Positions 1 to 9,553 of a stretch of 64,000 nucleotides of DNA are shown piece by piece. The position numbers and the translations under genes are program-made. Positions within the stretch are counted from its first letter, which is position 1. Each line of letters starts with the position of its first letter. The notes beneath the pieces were generated by a model. It was not told the DNA's origin. It did not search any database and was given only the letters and a program-made list of their open reading frames with translations. Source of the DNA: Hyphomicrobiales bacterium (lineage in GTDB: Bacteria > Pseudomonadota > Alphaproteobacteria > Rhizobiales > Rhizobiaceae); NCBI GenBank assembly GCA_900471515.1, contig UCFC01000051.1, positions 1 through 64,000 on the forward strand, written 5' to 3'.

Positions 1-51
1 GGCAATGTCGCAGCCGCTCCTGCCGCCCATCACGGTCGCCGCGCCGCTTAA
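1..51 (+). CDS. possible 3' end of a gene entering the window
   Basis: Read in frame from base 1, the first 16 codons are open and end in TAA at 49-51. The residues are rich in Ala, His and Arg. This would be the tail of a plus-strand gene converging on the DUF523 gene. The stretch is too short to identify and could be chance. Confidence 0.25.
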   Translation, partial: GNVAAAPAAHHGRRAA

Positions 52-92
52 AGCGGGGCGACCAAAAGGCATTTCATCACCAAAGAAATTAG

Positions 93-117
93 CGGCTGCC
101 GGTCTTTCCGGCAGCCG
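93..117 (-). terminator. hairpin terminator downstream of the DUF523 gene
   Basis: A perfect 10-bp inverted repeat (CGGCTGCCGG / CCGGCAGCCG) with a 5-base loop lies just past the DUF523 stop codon. On the minus strand it is followed by CTAATTTCTTT, a moderate U-rich tail. It probably ends the glyS-DUF523 transcript and could also serve a gene converging from the left. Confidence 0.6.
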
Positions 118-122
118 TGCCG

Positions 123-617
123 TCAGTCGGTCCTGCCGATCTGCTCGACGAGCCGGTCGATGTCGCGATCCGAGAAGACTTCGACACCCGCCTGTCTCAG
201 GGCTGCCGCAGTGACGCCGCTGCCGGCGCGCCGGTTGCCGGAAAACGAGCCGTCGTAGATGAAGCCGGAACCGCAGGACGGGCTGCCGTCGATCAGCAGC
301 GCATAACGGCAGCCGTTGGCGACCGCAAGCCGCACGGCATCGTCAGCCGCCTGCAGGAATTCATCGGTCACGTCGCCGCCCGTCAGTTCCATGACACGCG
401 CCTTGCCTGCCAGCACATCCTCGCCGCCGGCCGCATCTGCGATCTCGGCAGGGGGGCGCGGTACGGGCATCCCGGCCGACATTTCCGGACAGATCGTTAC
501 CAGCCGGCCCTCCTGCATCCAGCGCCCGATTGCCGGATGCACAAGCGGCTTCGCGCGTCCGTCATAGCGGACGGCATGACCCATGAGGCAGGCGCTGACG
601 AGGATCTTCGACACCAT
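123..617 (-). CDS. DUF523 family protein
   Basis: A 164-residue protein of the DUF523 family, whose biochemical role is not established. The family's conserved cysteine motifs are present: SACLMG with Cys10, CPEMSAG with Cys43, and SPSCGSG near residue 113. These suggest metal or iron-sulfur binding. The ATG at 617 is clear and the length is normal for stand-alone members. It lies 73 bases downstream of glyS on the same strand, so it may be co-transcribed, and a strong hairpin follows its stop. No signal peptide or membrane segment is seen. The family assignment is firm; the function is unknown. Confidence 0.85.
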   Translation of the reverse strand: MVSKILVSACLMGHAVRYDGRAKPLVHPAIGRWMQEGRLVTICPEMSAGMPVPRPPAEIADAAGGEDVLAGKARVMELTGGDVTDEFLQAADDAVRLAVANGCRYALLIDGSPSCGSGFIYDGSFSGNRRAGSGVTAAALRQAGVEVFSDRDIDRLVEQIGRTD

Positions 618-690
618 GGATGAGGTCTAGCGCACATTCATGTCCGCGTCATCGTCCCGGGCCGGAAGGCCCTGTTTTTCATCGTCCGTC

Positions 691-2868
691 TTAGCCGGCG
701 ATCTTGGAGAAATCCGCCACCGTGCCGGTTGCCTCGCGGATCATCCGCAACAGCGCAAGACGGTTGGCGCGGATCGCCGCATCCTCGTCGTTGACGAGAA
801 CGTCGGTGAAGAAGCGGTCGACCGGGGCGCGCAGCTTCGACAGGGCTTCCATGGCCGAGCGGAAATCCTCATGCGCAACGGCACCGGCCGCTTCCGAGGA
901 GGCCTTGGTGATGGCGCCGAACAGTTCCTTCTCGGCATCGAGCCTCAGCAACGCCTCGGAAACGCCGTCGGCAACGACCGTGCCCTTCTTCTCTTCGGCG
1001 GCCAGAAGCTGTGTGGCGCGTTTGGTGCCGGCGAGCAGGTTGATGCCGTCTTCCGAGGTGATGAAGGCCGTCAGCGCCTCGACGCGGCGGGCGACCATCA
1101 GCAGATCGTCGGCTTCGGGCGTCAGCACCGCATCGATGAGGTCGTGGCGGGCGCCCTGGTCGCGCAGGTAGACCTTCAGCCGGTCGTGGAAGAAGGAGAG
1201 CAGGTCGATCTGCCGCGACAGGTCGTCGGTGGCAATGTTGGCGCCGATATCCGCGTCGATGCGCTGCATATGCGAGACGATGCGCGGCAGGAGTGTGACG
1301 CGCACACGCTTTTCGAGCAGGATGCGGATGATGCCGAGCGCCGCCCGGCGCAGCGCGAACGGGTCCTTGGAGCCGGTCGGCTTCTCGTCGATCGCCCAGA
1401 AGCCGATGAGCGTGTCGAGCTTGTCGGCAAGGGCGACGGTGATCGCAACCTTGTCCTCGGGCACGCGGTCGGACGGGCCTTGCGGCTTGTAATGGTCTTC
1501 GATCGCGGTCGAAACGGACATGTCCTCGCCCTGCAGCACCGCATATTTGCGGCCCATGACGCCCTGCAGTTCCGGGAATTCGCCGACGGCTTCGGTGCGC
1601 AGGTCCGCCTTGCAGAGAACGACGGCACGGTCCACCAGCTTATAGTCGGCGCTGGCCGGCATGGCGATCTTGGCGGCAAGCGCGCGAATGCGCTCGACGC
1701 GGTCGCCCTGCGTGCCGAGCTTGGCATGGAAGGTCACGTTCAGGGCGTCGAGCTTGGCCATGCGCTGGTCGAGCGGCTTTGCGAGGTCGAGGCCGAACTT
1801 CTTCGCGGATGCTTCCAGCGTTTCGAGATCCGGCAGGTTGCCCTGGTCGCGCTTCCAGAAATGCAGCGCGTCGGAGAGGCGCGCGCGCACGACCTTGCCG
1901 TTGCCGTGAATGATTTCCTTGCCGCCGTCGGTCGCCTGGATGTTGGAGACGAGGATGAACTTGTTGGAAAGCGTCTCCTCGCCCTGTTTGCGGGTGACGA
2001 AGCATTTCTGGTTGGTCTTGATGGTCAGCCGGATGATCTCGGAAGGGATCGAAAGGTAATCCTCCTCGAAGGAACCCATCAGCACCTGCGGCCATTCCAC
2101 GAGGCCGGAGACTTCCTCCAGCAGGCCCTCGTCTTCGACCAGTTCCAGCCCGCTCGCAAAGGCGATGTCGCGGGCGTCGTGCAGGATGATGTCCTTGCGC
2201 CGCTCCGCATCGAGGATGACCTTCGCCTTTTCGAGGCTCGCGACATAATCGTCGAAACGCTTGACGGTGATCGCGTCAGGCGCGTGGAAGCGATGGCCGT
2301 ACGTCACGTTGGAGGCGACGATGCCGTCGATCTCGAAGGGAATGACGACGGTTTCTTCGTGCTCGCTTCCGAAGGTGCAGACGATCGACTGCAGCGGGCG
2401 CACCCAGCGCAGCGATCCGGGCTGCGAGGAGGCCTTGCCCCAGCGCATCGATTTCGGCCAGGGAAAATCCCTGATGATGCCGGGCATCACTTCGGCGATG
2501 ATCTCCTCGGCAGCGCGGCCGGGCTTGGAGATGACGGCGACGTAGAAATCGCCCTTCTTCGGATCGCTGACGACCTGCGCTTCGGAAACGGAAGAAAGGC
2601 CCGCACCCCGCAGGAAGCCTTCGATCGCCTTTTCGTTGGCGTCGGTGCGCGGCCCCTTGCGCTCTTCGCGGATATCGGCCGAGCGGGCCGTCAGGCCGTG
2701 AATGTCGAGCGTCAGCCGGCGCGGCGTCCAATATTCGCGCGCACCCTCATAGGTCAGTCCCGCTTCAACCAGGGCATCGGTCAGGAGCTTCTTGAGATCG
2801 CCGGCGGCCTTGCGCTGCATGCGGGCGGGGATCTCTTCGGAGCGAAGTTCGAGAAGCAGGTTCGGCAT
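691..2868 (-). CDS. glyS: glycine--tRNA ligase beta subunit
   Basis: The beta subunit of the heterotetrameric (alpha2beta2) glycyl-tRNA synthetase, which charges tRNA-Gly in the cytoplasm and contributes tRNA recognition. The 725 residues open with [18 protein letters not shown], the standard N-terminus of this family, and a DALR-like C-terminal region follows. The length is slightly above the usual 690 or so. The ATG at 2868 is preceded by a purine-rich AGGAAAAG site. The catalytic alpha subunit gene glyQ, which is often next door, is not adjacent: the upstream neighbour is tex on the other strand. DUF523 lies downstream on the same strand. Confidence 0.97.
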   Translation of the reverse strand: MPNLLLELRSEEIPARMQRKAAGDLKKLLTDALVEAGLTYEGAREYWTPRRLTLDIHGLTARSADIREERKGPRTDANEKAIEGFLRGAGLSSVSEAQVVSDPKKGDFYVAVISKPGRAAEEIIAEVMPGIIRDFPWPKSMRWGKASSQPGSLRWVRPLQSIVCTFGSEHEETVVIPFEIDGIVASNVTYGHRFHAPDAITVKRFDDYVASLEKAKVILDAERRKDIILHDARDIAFASGLELVEDEGLLEEVSGLVEWPQVLMGSFEEDYLSIPSEIIRLTIKTNQKCFVTRKQGEETLSNKFILVSNIQATDGGKEIIHGNGKVVRARLSDALHFWKRDQGNLPDLETLEASAKKFGLDLAKPLDQRMAKLDALNVTFHAKLGTQGDRVERIRALAAKIAMPASADYKLVDRAVVLCKADLRTEAVGEFPELQGVMGRKYAVLQGEDMSVSTAIEDHYKPQGPSDRVPEDKVAITVALADKLDTLIGFWAIDEKPTGSKDPFALRRAALGIIRILLEKRVRVTLLPRIVSHMQRIDADIGANIATDDLSRQIDLLSFFHDRLKVYLRDQGARHDLIDAVLTPEADDLLMVARRVEALTAFITSEDGINLLAGTKRATQLLAAEEKKGTVVADGVSEALLRLDAEKELFGAITKASSEAAGAVAHEDFRSAMEALSKLRAPVDRFFTDVLVNDEDAAIRANRLALLRMIREATGTVADFSKIAG

Positions 2869-3105
2869 GGTACTCTTTTCCTAGCGCCTGCGGGGCAGGG
2901 CAATCAAAAATGGTCGCCTCTGCTACCAAAGAATGCCGCATCTGCACAACCGCAAAAACGGGATGGGGAAGGCTCAATTGCGCCCCGCACGGGGGGCTTG
3001 AATCGGCGGCGGCTCTCGCTTCCGCTGTGGAAAGCCGCAGCAGGCATTGCCTTGCCGCTTTTCGTCGCTATGGTCCGCCAATCCCAACGAACCGCAGGAA
3101 ATCCC

Positions 3106-5415
3106 ATGGCCGCTGACCTTCGTTCGCTCGCAGCAAGCATCTCCGCCGAAATCAACGCAAGGCCCGATCAGGCCAAGGCGGCGATCGAGCTGCTGGACGA
3201 GGGCGCGACGGTCCCGTTCATCGCCCGCTACCGCAAGGAAGTGACCGGCGGGCTGGACGATACGCAGCTGCGCACGCTGGCCGAACGCCTCGTCTATCTG
3301 CGCGAACTCGAAGCCCGCCGCGATGCGATCGTCGAATCCGTCACCGGCCAGGGCAAGATGACCGAGGAACTGATGGCGAAGCTTGCCGGCGCCGCCACCA
3401 AGGCCGAGCTGGAAGACCTCTATCTGCCCTACAAGCCGAAGCGCCGCACCCGCGCCGAGATCGCCCGCGAACGCGGCCTCGGCCCGCTTGCCGCAGCGAT
3501 CCTGGCCGAGCGCGGCAGGGAGCCGGCGGTGCTCGCCGAAGCCTATGTCAATGCCGAGGTGCCCGACGTGAAGGCGGCGCTCGAAGGCGCGCGCGACATC
3601 GTTGCCGAAGGTTTTGCCGAAAATGCCGACCTGCTCGGCAAGCTGCGCGCCCATCTGCGCAATGCGGCCCTTCTCAAGGCCAGGGTCGTGGAGGGCAAGG
3701 AAGCGACCGGCGAAAAGTTCTCCGACTATTTCGACCATTCCGAACGCTGGGCGACCGCACCCGGCCACCGCGCGCTTGCCATGCTGCGCGGCTGGAACGA
3801 AGAGGTGCTGACGCTGTCGATCGAGGCCGATGCCGAGATCGCCTCGCCGAACAAGCCGGTCGAGCGCATGATCGCCACCGCCTACGAGATAGGCGCCTCG
3901 CGCCCCGGCGACCGCTGGCTGATGGATGTCGCAAGCTGGACCTGGCGAGTGAAACTCTCCATGTCGCTGTCGCTCGACCTGATGCGCGAACTGCGCGAAA
4001 GGGCGGAGGAAGAGGCGATCCACGTCTTTGCCCGCAATCTGAAGGACCTGCTTCTGGCGGCGCCCGCCGGCTCGCGCGCCACGATGGGCCTCGATCCAGG
4101 CATCCGCACCGGCGTCAAGGTCGCCATCGTCGATGGCACCGGCAAGCTTCTCGATACGACGACCGTCTATCCGTTCCCGCCGAAGAACGACGTGCGCGGC
4201 ACGCAGGCCGAACTCGCCTCGCTCATCCGCAAGCACAAGGTCGAGCTGATCGCCATCGGCAACGGCACCGGCAGCCGCGAGACGGAAAAGCTGGTGGCCG
4301 ACATGCTGGCGGCATTGCCGGCGCCCAAGCCCACCAAGGTCATCGTCTCGGAAGCGGGTGCTTCCGTCTATTCGGCCTCGGAAACCGCGGCCGCCGAATT
4401 CCCGCAGCTCGACGTGTCGCTGCGCGGCGCCGTCTCCATCGCGCGCCGCCTGCAGGATCCGCTCGCCGAACTCGTCAAGATCGAGCCGAAGTCGATCGGC
4501 GTCGGCCAGTACCAGCACGATGTCGATCAGGCCAAGCTCTCCCGCTCGCTGGATGCGGTGGTCGAAGATGCCGTCAATGCCGTCGGCGTCGATCTCAATA
4601 CCGCGTCTGCGCCGCTGCTTGCGCGCGTCTCCGGCCTCGGCCGGTCGATTGCCGATGCGATCGTCCTGCACCGCGACCAGAACGGCGCTTTCGAAAGCCG
4701 CAAGGATCTGCTGAAGGTCGCCCGCCTCGGCCAGCGCACCTTCGAACAGGCGGCCGGCTTCCTGCGTATCCCGAACGGCAAGGAGCCGCTCGACGCCTCC
4801 TCCGTGCATCCGGAAGCCTATGGCGTGGCCAAGAAGATCGTCGCCGCCTGCGGCCGCGACCTGCGCTCGCTGATGGGCGACAGCGCCACGCTGAAGGCGC
4901 TCGACCCGCGCAAGTTCATCGACGAGAAGTTCGGCCTGCCGACGGTCAAGGATATCATTGCCGAACTGGAAAAGCCCGGCCGCGACCCGCGACCGAGCTT
5001 CAAGACCGCGACCTTCGCGGAAGGCGTCAACGAGATCGGCGACCTGACGCCCGGCATGATGCTGGAAGGCGCCGTCACCAACGTCGCCGCCTTCGGCGCC
5101 TTCGTCGATATCGGCGTGCATCAGGACGGCCTCGTCCACGTGTCGCAGCTCGCCGACCGCTTCATCAAGGACCCTCACGAAATCGTGAAGGCTGGCGACG
5201 TGGTCAAGGTGCGCGTCGTCGAGGTCGATGTGAAGCGCAAGCGCATCGGCCTTTCCATGCGCAAGGATGACGGTGGTTCTGCGGGTTCTGCGCGCGGCGA
5301 GTCGCGCGCAAATGCAGGCTCTCGCCCGCAGCAAGAGCGCCGCCCCGCGCCGGCGAAGCCTCAGAGTCAGGGCGCCTTTGGCGCGGCACTCGCCGAAGCC
5401 ATGAAGCGAAAATAA
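3106..5415 (+). CDS. tex: Tex family RNA-binding transcription accessory protein
   Basis: A 769-residue Tex protein, a nucleic-acid-binding factor linked to transcription and RNA metabolism. The order is the canonical one: N-terminal helical Tex region (about 1-200), YqgF/RNase H-like domain starting at GLDPGIRTG near residue 327, helix-hairpin-helix repeats around 490-560, and an S1 domain (about 650-722, with FGAFVDIGV and GLVHVSQ). A charged low-complexity tail rich in Arg, Ala and Gln ends the protein. The reading frame is open far upstream, but the ATG at 3106 follows AGGAA at good spacing and gives the usual family length. It is divergent from glyS across 237 bases. Confidence 0.95.
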   Translation: MAADLRSLAASISAEINARPDQAKAAIELLDEGATVPFIARYRKEVTGGLDDTQLRTLAERLVYLRELEARRDAIVESVTGQGKMTEELMAKLAGAATKAELEDLYLPYKPKRRTRAEIARERGLGPLAAAILAERGREPAVLAEAYVNAEVPDVKAALEGARDIVAEGFAENADLLGKLRAHLRNAALLKARVVEGKEATGEKFSDYFDHSERWATAPGHRALAMLRGWNEEVLTLSIEADAEIASPNKPVERMIATAYEIGASRPGDRWLMDVASWTWRVKLSMSLSLDLMRELRERAEEEAIHVFARNLKDLLLAAPAGSRATMGLDPGIRTGVKVAIVDGTGKLLDTTTVYPFPPKNDVRGTQAELASLIRKHKVELIAIGNGTGSRETEKLVADMLAALPAPKPTKVIVSEAGASVYSASETAAAEFPQLDVSLRGAVSIARRLQDPLAELVKIEPKSIGVGQYQHDVDQAKLSRSLDAVVEDAVNAVGVDLNTASAPLLARVSGLGRSIADAIVLHRDQNGAFESRKDLLKVARLGQRTFEQAAGFLRIPNGKEPLDASSVHPEAYGVAKKIVAACGRDLRSLMGDSATLKALDPRKFIDEKFGLPTVKDIIAELEKPGRDPRPSFKTATFAEGVNEIGDLTPGMMLEGAVTNVAAFGAFVDIGVHQDGLVHVSQLADRFIKDPHEIVKAGDVVKVRVVEVDVKRKRIGLSMRKDDGGSAGSARGESRANAGSRPQQERRPAPAKPQSQGAFGAALAEAMKRK

Positions 5416-5516
5416 GGGCTTAGCCCCAATGTCGACAAAAATGTCACACTTTGGCAATTGAATTTGCCGAGTGCTAAATCCGGCGCTTGTAAGGCAGGCG
5501 AGAGCGACTAAGTTGA

Positions 5517-5534
5517 TGTGACCATCCTGTCACA
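5517..5534. promoter_or_regulatory. TGTGAC-N6-GTCACA dyad upstream of cfa
   Basis: A perfect 6-bp dyad sits 15 bases before the cfa start codon. TGTCACA also occurs in direct orientation at 5442-5448. The spacing differs from a CRP site (TGTGA-N6-TCACA), because here the TGTGA and TCACA cores are 8 apart. It may be an operator, or a small hairpin next to the ribosome binding site GAGG at 5540. A weak sigma-70-like promoter, TTGCCG-N17-TTGTAA, lies at 5464-5492. Confidence 0.3.
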
Positions 5535-5548
5535 TTTGCGAGGCGTCC

Positions 5549-6808
5549 ATGGCGTCGGCATTCTTATCGATTGTCCAAAAGATCATCCGCAAGGGTTCCC
5601 TGACCCTTACGCTCGCCAGCGGCGAGACCCACACGATTGGCGACGGCACCGGCGACCCGGTTGCCGTTCGCCTTGCCGACCAGGAAGCCGAGGATGCGAT
5701 CCGTCGCGATCCGACGCTGAAGCTCGGCGAAATGTATATGGAAGGCCGGTTCATTCTCGAACAGGGCAACATCTACGACTTCCTCGCCCTGGTGAAGCAG
5801 AACACCACCAACGAAATCTTCGATTTCAAGATGGCCGCCCTGCTGATCGGCCGCATTGCCATGCAGCAGCTCAAGAGCCGCATGCCGATCAATCACAACA
5901 AGCGTAATGTCGCCCACCACTACGACCTCTCCGAAAAGCTCTTCGAACTCTTCCTCGACGAGGACTGGCAATATTCCTGCGCCTATTTCGATCCGCCCGG
6001 CATCAGCCTGGAGGAGGCCCAGGTCGCCAAGAAGCGCCATATCGCCGCCAAGCTCATGCCGCAGCCCAACCAGCGCGTTCTCGAGATCGGCTCCGGCTGG
6101 GGCGGCATGGCCATGTATCTGGCGGAATCGACGCCCGGCCTCGACGTGACCGGCATCACGCTCAGCGAAGAGCAGCTGAAGATCTCGCGCGAGCGTGCGG
6201 AAAGGCGCGGCCTTGCCGATCGTGTCCGTTTCGAGCTGCAGGACTATCGCTACCTGACCGGCAAGAAGTTCGACCGTATCGTCTCGGTCGGCATGTTCGA
6301 ACATGTCGGCATCGGCAATTACGGCAACTTCTTCAAGAAGGTGCACGAGTTGCTGGACGACAACGGCGTCATGCTGCTGCATTCGATCGCGCGCCCGAAG
6401 CCGAGCTTCGCCACCAACGCCTTCATCGAGAAATATATCTTCCCGCAGGGCTATATTCCCTCGATCGCCGAAACGCTGGTGCCGCTCGAAAAGGCCGGCC
6501 TCCTGACCCGCGACGTCGAAGTGCTGCCGCTCCATTACGCCTATACGCTGCGCCACTGGCGCGAGCGTTTCGTGGCCCGCAAGGCAGAAGCCGTGGCGCT
6601 TTACGACGAGAAGTTCTTCCGCATGTGGGAATTCTATCTGGCAGGCTCCGAAATGGGCTTCCGCTGGGACGAACTCTTCATCGAGCAGATCCAGATCACC
6701 AAGAACCAGTTCGCAACGCCCGACAACCGCAATTACATTGCGCAGAACGAGGCGAAGCTGAAGGAATTCGAGGCGACGCGGCCGCCATTGGAAAAGTTCA
6801 CCTTCTGA
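5549..6808 (+). CDS. cfa: cyclopropane-fatty-acyl-phospholipid synthase
   Basis: This enzyme uses S-adenosylmethionine to add a methylene bridge to cis double bonds of membrane phospholipid acyl chains, which helps acid and stationary-phase survival in rhizobia. The 419 residues carry the family features: HYDLSEKLFELFLDEDWQYSC around residue 129, the SAM-binding loop VLEIGSGWGG at about 177, and the MFEHVG segment. An N-terminal lipid-binding region of about 110 residues is present, so the protein is full length. The ATG at 5549 follows GAGGCG. It is monocistronic: the next gene starts after a long inverted repeat and a terminator-like hairpin. Confidence 0.93.
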   Translation: MASAFLSIVQKIIRKGSLTLTLASGETHTIGDGTGDPVAVRLADQEAEDAIRRDPTLKLGEMYMEGRFILEQGNIYDFLALVKQNTTNEIFDFKMAALLIGRIAMQQLKSRMPINHNKRNVAHHYDLSEKLFELFLDEDWQYSCAYFDPPGISLEEAQVAKKRHIAAKLMPQPNQRVLEIGSGWGGMAMYLAESTPGLDVTGITLSEEQLKISRERAERRGLADRVRFELQDYRYLTGKKFDRIVSVGMFEHVGIGNYGNFFKKVHELLDDNGVMLLHSIARPKPSFATNAFIEKYIFPQGYIPSIAETLVPLEKAGLLTRDVEVLPLHYAYTLRHWRERFVARKAEAVALYDEKFFRMWEFYLAGSEMGFRWDELFIEQIQITKNQFATPDNRNYIAQNEAKLKEFEATRPPLEKFTF

Positions 6809-6828
6809 TATCGAAAGTGCGGCCCGCT

Positions 6829-6876
6829 GCATCGGCCCTTGCGAAGATCGGAATTGATTTTCGCAAGGGCCGATGC
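6829..6876. repeat. 17-bp perfect inverted repeat after cfa
   Basis: GCATCGGCCCTTGCGAA is followed after 14 bases by its exact reverse complement. The free energy of such a hairpin would be large, but no T-run follows, so it does not look like a simple intrinsic terminator. It may protect or process the 3' end of the cfa mRNA, or be a small mobile palindrome. Confidence 0.7.
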
Positions 6877-6895
6877 GTAGAACTCAAGGAATGGG

Positions 6896-6943
6896 AGCGC
6901 TGCGCGTCCGAACGGACGCAGGGCGCTCTGGCCGCGCTTTTTT
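6896..6943 (+). terminator. probable cfa terminator
   Basis: GCGTCCG-AA-CGGACGC forms a 7-bp stem flanked by AGCGC and GCGCT arms that extend it across an internal loop. Six T residues at 6938-6943 follow. The hairpin ends only a few bases before the ribosome binding site of the next gene, so it most likely separates cfa from the phosphatase gene. Confidence 0.55.
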
Positions 6944-6959
6944 CTTTGGAGAGACGGGC

Positions 6960-7538
6960 ATGAGCGCATTTCCCGAAATCACCCTCGTGCGCCACGGCGA
7001 AACGGCCTGGTCCCTGTCCGGCCAGCACACCGGCCGCAGCGACATTCCTCTCACGGCCAACGGCGAGGCGGCTGCCCGCGCTCTCGCTCCGCGGCTGGCA
7101 GGTCTTTCTGTCTCCGCCGTCTGGTCGAGCCCGTCGCAACGGGCGCACGATACCTGCAGGCTTGCCGGCTTCGGGGAAGGGGCCGCCATCAAGCCCGATC
7201 TCGCCGAATGGGATTACGGCGCCTACGAGGGCATCACCACCAAGGAAATCCTGGCCAGGCGCCCCGGCTGGCGGCTCTTCCGCGACGGCTGCCCCGACGG
7301 TGAGTCCGCGGCAGATATCGGCGCCCGTGCCGATCGCATCGTCGCCGAATTGCGCCAGGTCAACGCGCCGGTCCTGATCTTTTCCAGCTCGCATTTCCTG
7401 CGTGTGCTCGCCGCCCGCTGGCTCGGCCTGCCGCCGGAGGATGGCGCGCGTTTCATCCTGGATACGACGAGCATGAGCGTTCTCGGTTATGAGCACGACC
7501 TGACCGAGCCGGTCATCCGCCGCTGGAACCAGAAGTAA
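6960..7538 (+). CDS. histidine phosphatase family protein
   Basis: A 192-residue member of the histidine phosphatase (phosphoglycerate-mutase-like) superfamily. The catalytic LVRHGETAW motif is near residue 8, followed by GRSDIPLTANGE. A second histidine is in SSSHFLRVLAARW near 143. Members hydrolyse phosphate esters through a phosphohistidine; the substrate here cannot be told. The frame is open upstream, but the ATG at 6960 sits just after GGAGAG and gives a start directly before the catalytic motif, as in relatives. It probably has its own transcript because a terminator lies upstream. Confidence 0.85.
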   Translation: MSAFPEITLVRHGETAWSLSGQHTGRSDIPLTANGEAAARALAPRLAGLSVSAVWSSPSQRAHDTCRLAGFGEGAAIKPDLAEWDYGAYEGITTKEILARRPGWRLFRDGCPDGESAADIGARADRIVAELRQVNAPVLIFSSSHFLRVLAARWLGLPPEDGARFILDTTSMSVLGYEHDLTEPVIRRWNQK

Positions 7539-7656
7539 GTTCCCATCCCCTCGATCTCGCCGCCTTGGTTAAGATTGAGGTAACACCCTCACTATAAATG
7601 TATCGATCGCCGCCGTCCGCGGCCGTTCTTGTATTGCGTTTTCTGGAGTGCGGATT

Positions 7657-8466
7657 GTGTTTAATCGATCAGTCGTATCGATCTCTTTAGCTATTGCCCT
7701 TGCCTCTTTCGGTACAGCCTCCGCTCAGGAAGGCGGCCACTGGTGGTCCGGCGACTGGTATCTGAAGGTCGGCGTGTCAGGCTTTTCCGCGCCGAAGTTC
7801 GAAGGCGCTTCGACCAACGAATTCAAGTTCAGCCCGCTGATCTCGGTCGGCCGCCAGGGCACCGGCCCGCGCTTTTCCTCGCGCAACGACAATCCCTCCT
7901 TCGCCCTCGTCGACAATGGCGGCTTCCGTGCCGGTATCGTCGGGCGCTACGTGCCGGAGCGCGATCCGGATGACGACAGCGATCTGCACGGTCTGAAGAA
8001 GGTCAAGTGGGGTGCGGAAGTCGGCGGTTTTGCCGAAGTCTACCCGACCGACTGGCTGCGCGCCCGCGCCGAAGTGCGCCAGGGCATCCGCTCGCATGAC
8101 GGCCTCGTGGCCGATCTCGCCGTCGACGCCTTCACCGATATCGCGCCCGACCTGCAGCTGTCGGGCGGCCCGCGCGCCACCTTTGCGACCGGCGGCTATT
8201 TCGATTCCTATTACGGCGTCAACGACAAGCAGGCGGCGGCCAGCGGCCTGAAACCCTACGATCCCTCCGCCGGCATCCAGTCCTACGGCGTCGGCACCGC
8301 GCTCACCTGGAACGCGACCGAAAACCTGTCGACCAGCGCCTTTGCCGAATACAAGCGCCTTGCCGGCCCGGCGGCCGACAGCAGCTTCGTGCGCGAGAAG
8401 GGGTCGAAGAACCAGTTCGTGATCGGCGTATCGGCAAGCTACAAGTTCAATTTCACGCTGAACTGA
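7657..8466 (+). CDS. MipA/OmpV family outer-membrane protein
   Basis: A 269-residue precursor of the MipA/OmpV family: beta-barrel outer-membrane proteins, some of which act as scaffolds for murein enzymes. A signal peptide of about 23 residues ends at TASA-QEGG. The mature part shows alternating aromatic and polar segments (WYLKVGVSGFSAPKF, FVIGVSASYKFNFTLN), and the terminal asparagine follows an aromatic-rich last strand, as expected of a barrel. Two GTG codons compete. The one at 7648 overlaps the GGAG at 7645-7648, whereas the one at 7657 has that GGAG eight bases upstream, so 7657 is preferred. It stands alone between the phosphatase gene and ubiA. Confidence 0.85.
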   Translation: MFNRSVVSISLAIALASFGTASAQEGGHWWSGDWYLKVGVSGFSAPKFEGASTNEFKFSPLISVGRQGTGPRFSSRNDNPSFALVDNGGFRAGIVGRYVPERDPDDDSDLHGLKKVKWGAEVGGFAEVYPTDWLRARAEVRQGIRSHDGLVADLAVDAFTDIAPDLQLSGGPRATFATGGYFDSYYGVNDKQAAASGLKPYDPSAGIQSYGVGTALTWNATENLSTSAFAEYKRLAGPAADSSFVREKGSKNQFVIGVSASYKFNFTLN

Positions 8467-8534
8467 TCCAGCTCTGCGATCGCGCCCCGTAATCGCGTCT
8501 TGACCGCGAATGCCGGCCGTCGCTAGATGGCTCC

Positions 8535-9494
8535 ATGCAACAGATTGACGGTCTCAACGGGCGCGTTGCCGATGCGCCCTCGGATAATTGGGTTTATCGC
8601 ATCCTGCCGCCCTGGTTGTGGCCCTATGCGCAGCTGGCGCGCTGGGACAGGCCGGTCGGCTGGCAGCTGCTCATGTGGCCGTGCTTCTGGTCGGCCGCGC
8701 TTGCCGCCAATGCGGCGATCGAGCCGCGCGTCTTTTCCGGCGCCCTTCTGCTCTACCATCTGTTCCTGTATTTCATCGGCGCCGTGGCCATGCGCGGCGC
8801 CGGCTGCACCTATAACGACCTTGTCGACCACGAGATCGACATGCAGGTGGCGCGCACCCGCTCTCGCCCGCTGCCTTCCGCGCGTGTGACGCGCCGGCAG
8901 GCGAAGATATTCATTGGCCTGCAGGTGCTGGTCGGCCTGTTCGTACTCTTGCAGTTCAACTGGTTTGCCGTGATTCTCGGCGTGCTGTCGCTCGGCATCG
9001 TCGCCCTCTATCCCTTCGCCAAGCGGTTTACCGACTGGCCGCAATTCTTCCTCGGCCTTGCCTTCTCCTGGGGCGCATTGATGGGCTGGGCCGGCATATT
9101 CGGCAGCCTGTCCTTTTCCGCGGTCCTGCTCTATTTCGCGTCGGTCGTCTGGACGATCGGTTACGACACGATCTATGCCCATCAGGACAAGGAGGATGAC
9201 GAGCTGATCGGCGTCCGTTCCACCGCGCGCCTCTTCGGCGAGCGCACGCGCATGGCGCTTGTCGGCCTTTACGGGCTCACTCTCCTGTTGATGTTCCTGT
9301 CTTTCGCCTTTGCCGGCGTCGGGCTTCTCGCCTATGTCGGCCTGCTGATTGCGGCCGGCATGTTCGCCTGGCAGATCAGAACGCTCGATATCGACGACGG
9401 CGCCCAGTGCCTCGCGCTCTTCAAGTCGAACACCCGTGTCGGGCTGATCGTCTTTCTCGGCCTGTTCGTCTCGCTGCTTTTCGCCATTCCCTGA
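8535..9494 (+). CDS. ubiA: 4-hydroxybenzoate polyprenyltransferase
   Basis: An integral membrane prenyltransferase that joins a polyprenyl chain to 4-hydroxybenzoate in ubiquinone synthesis. The 319 residues contain both aspartate-rich substrate motifs of the UbiA family: NDLVDHEIDMQVARTRSRPL (about 96-115) and DKEDDELIGVRSTA (about 219-232). Seven to nine hydrophobic helices are visible. Length and motif spacing are typical. The ATG at 8535 lies 68 bases after the upstream stop. A strong bidirectional hairpin at 9506-9529 separates it from the convergent DUF6101 gene. Confidence 0.95.
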   Translation: MQQIDGLNGRVADAPSDNWVYRILPPWLWPYAQLARWDRPVGWQLLMWPCFWSAALAANAAIEPRVFSGALLLYHLFLYFIGAVAMRGAGCTYNDLVDHEIDMQVARTRSRPLPSARVTRRQAKIFIGLQVLVGLFVLLQFNWFAVILGVLSLGIVALYPFAKRFTDWPQFFLGLAFSWGALMGWAGIFGSLSFSAVLLYFASVVWTIGYDTIYAHQDKEDDELIGVRSTARLFGERTRMALVGLYGLTLLLMFLSFAFAGVGLLAYVGLLIAAGMFAWQIRTLDIDDGAQCLALFKSNTRVGLIVFLGLFVSLLFAIP

Positions 9495-9505
9495 GCGCAA
9501 ATGAA

Positions 9506-9529
9506 AAACCCGGCGCAAGGGCCGGGTTT
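9506..9529. terminator. bidirectional terminator between ubiA and the DUF6101 gene
   Basis: AAACCCGGC and GCCGGGTTT form a perfect 9-bp stem with a 6-base loop. It lies between two convergent genes and carries A/T runs on both sides, so it can end transcripts from either direction. Confidence 0.8.
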
Positions 9530-9553
9530 GCGGGTAGGATCTGAACCTGTCGT

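Noticed and set aside
2974-5457. An 827-codon frame antisense to tex
   Set aside because: Composition is typical of an antisense shadow and the plus strand encodes a complete, recognisable Tex protein.
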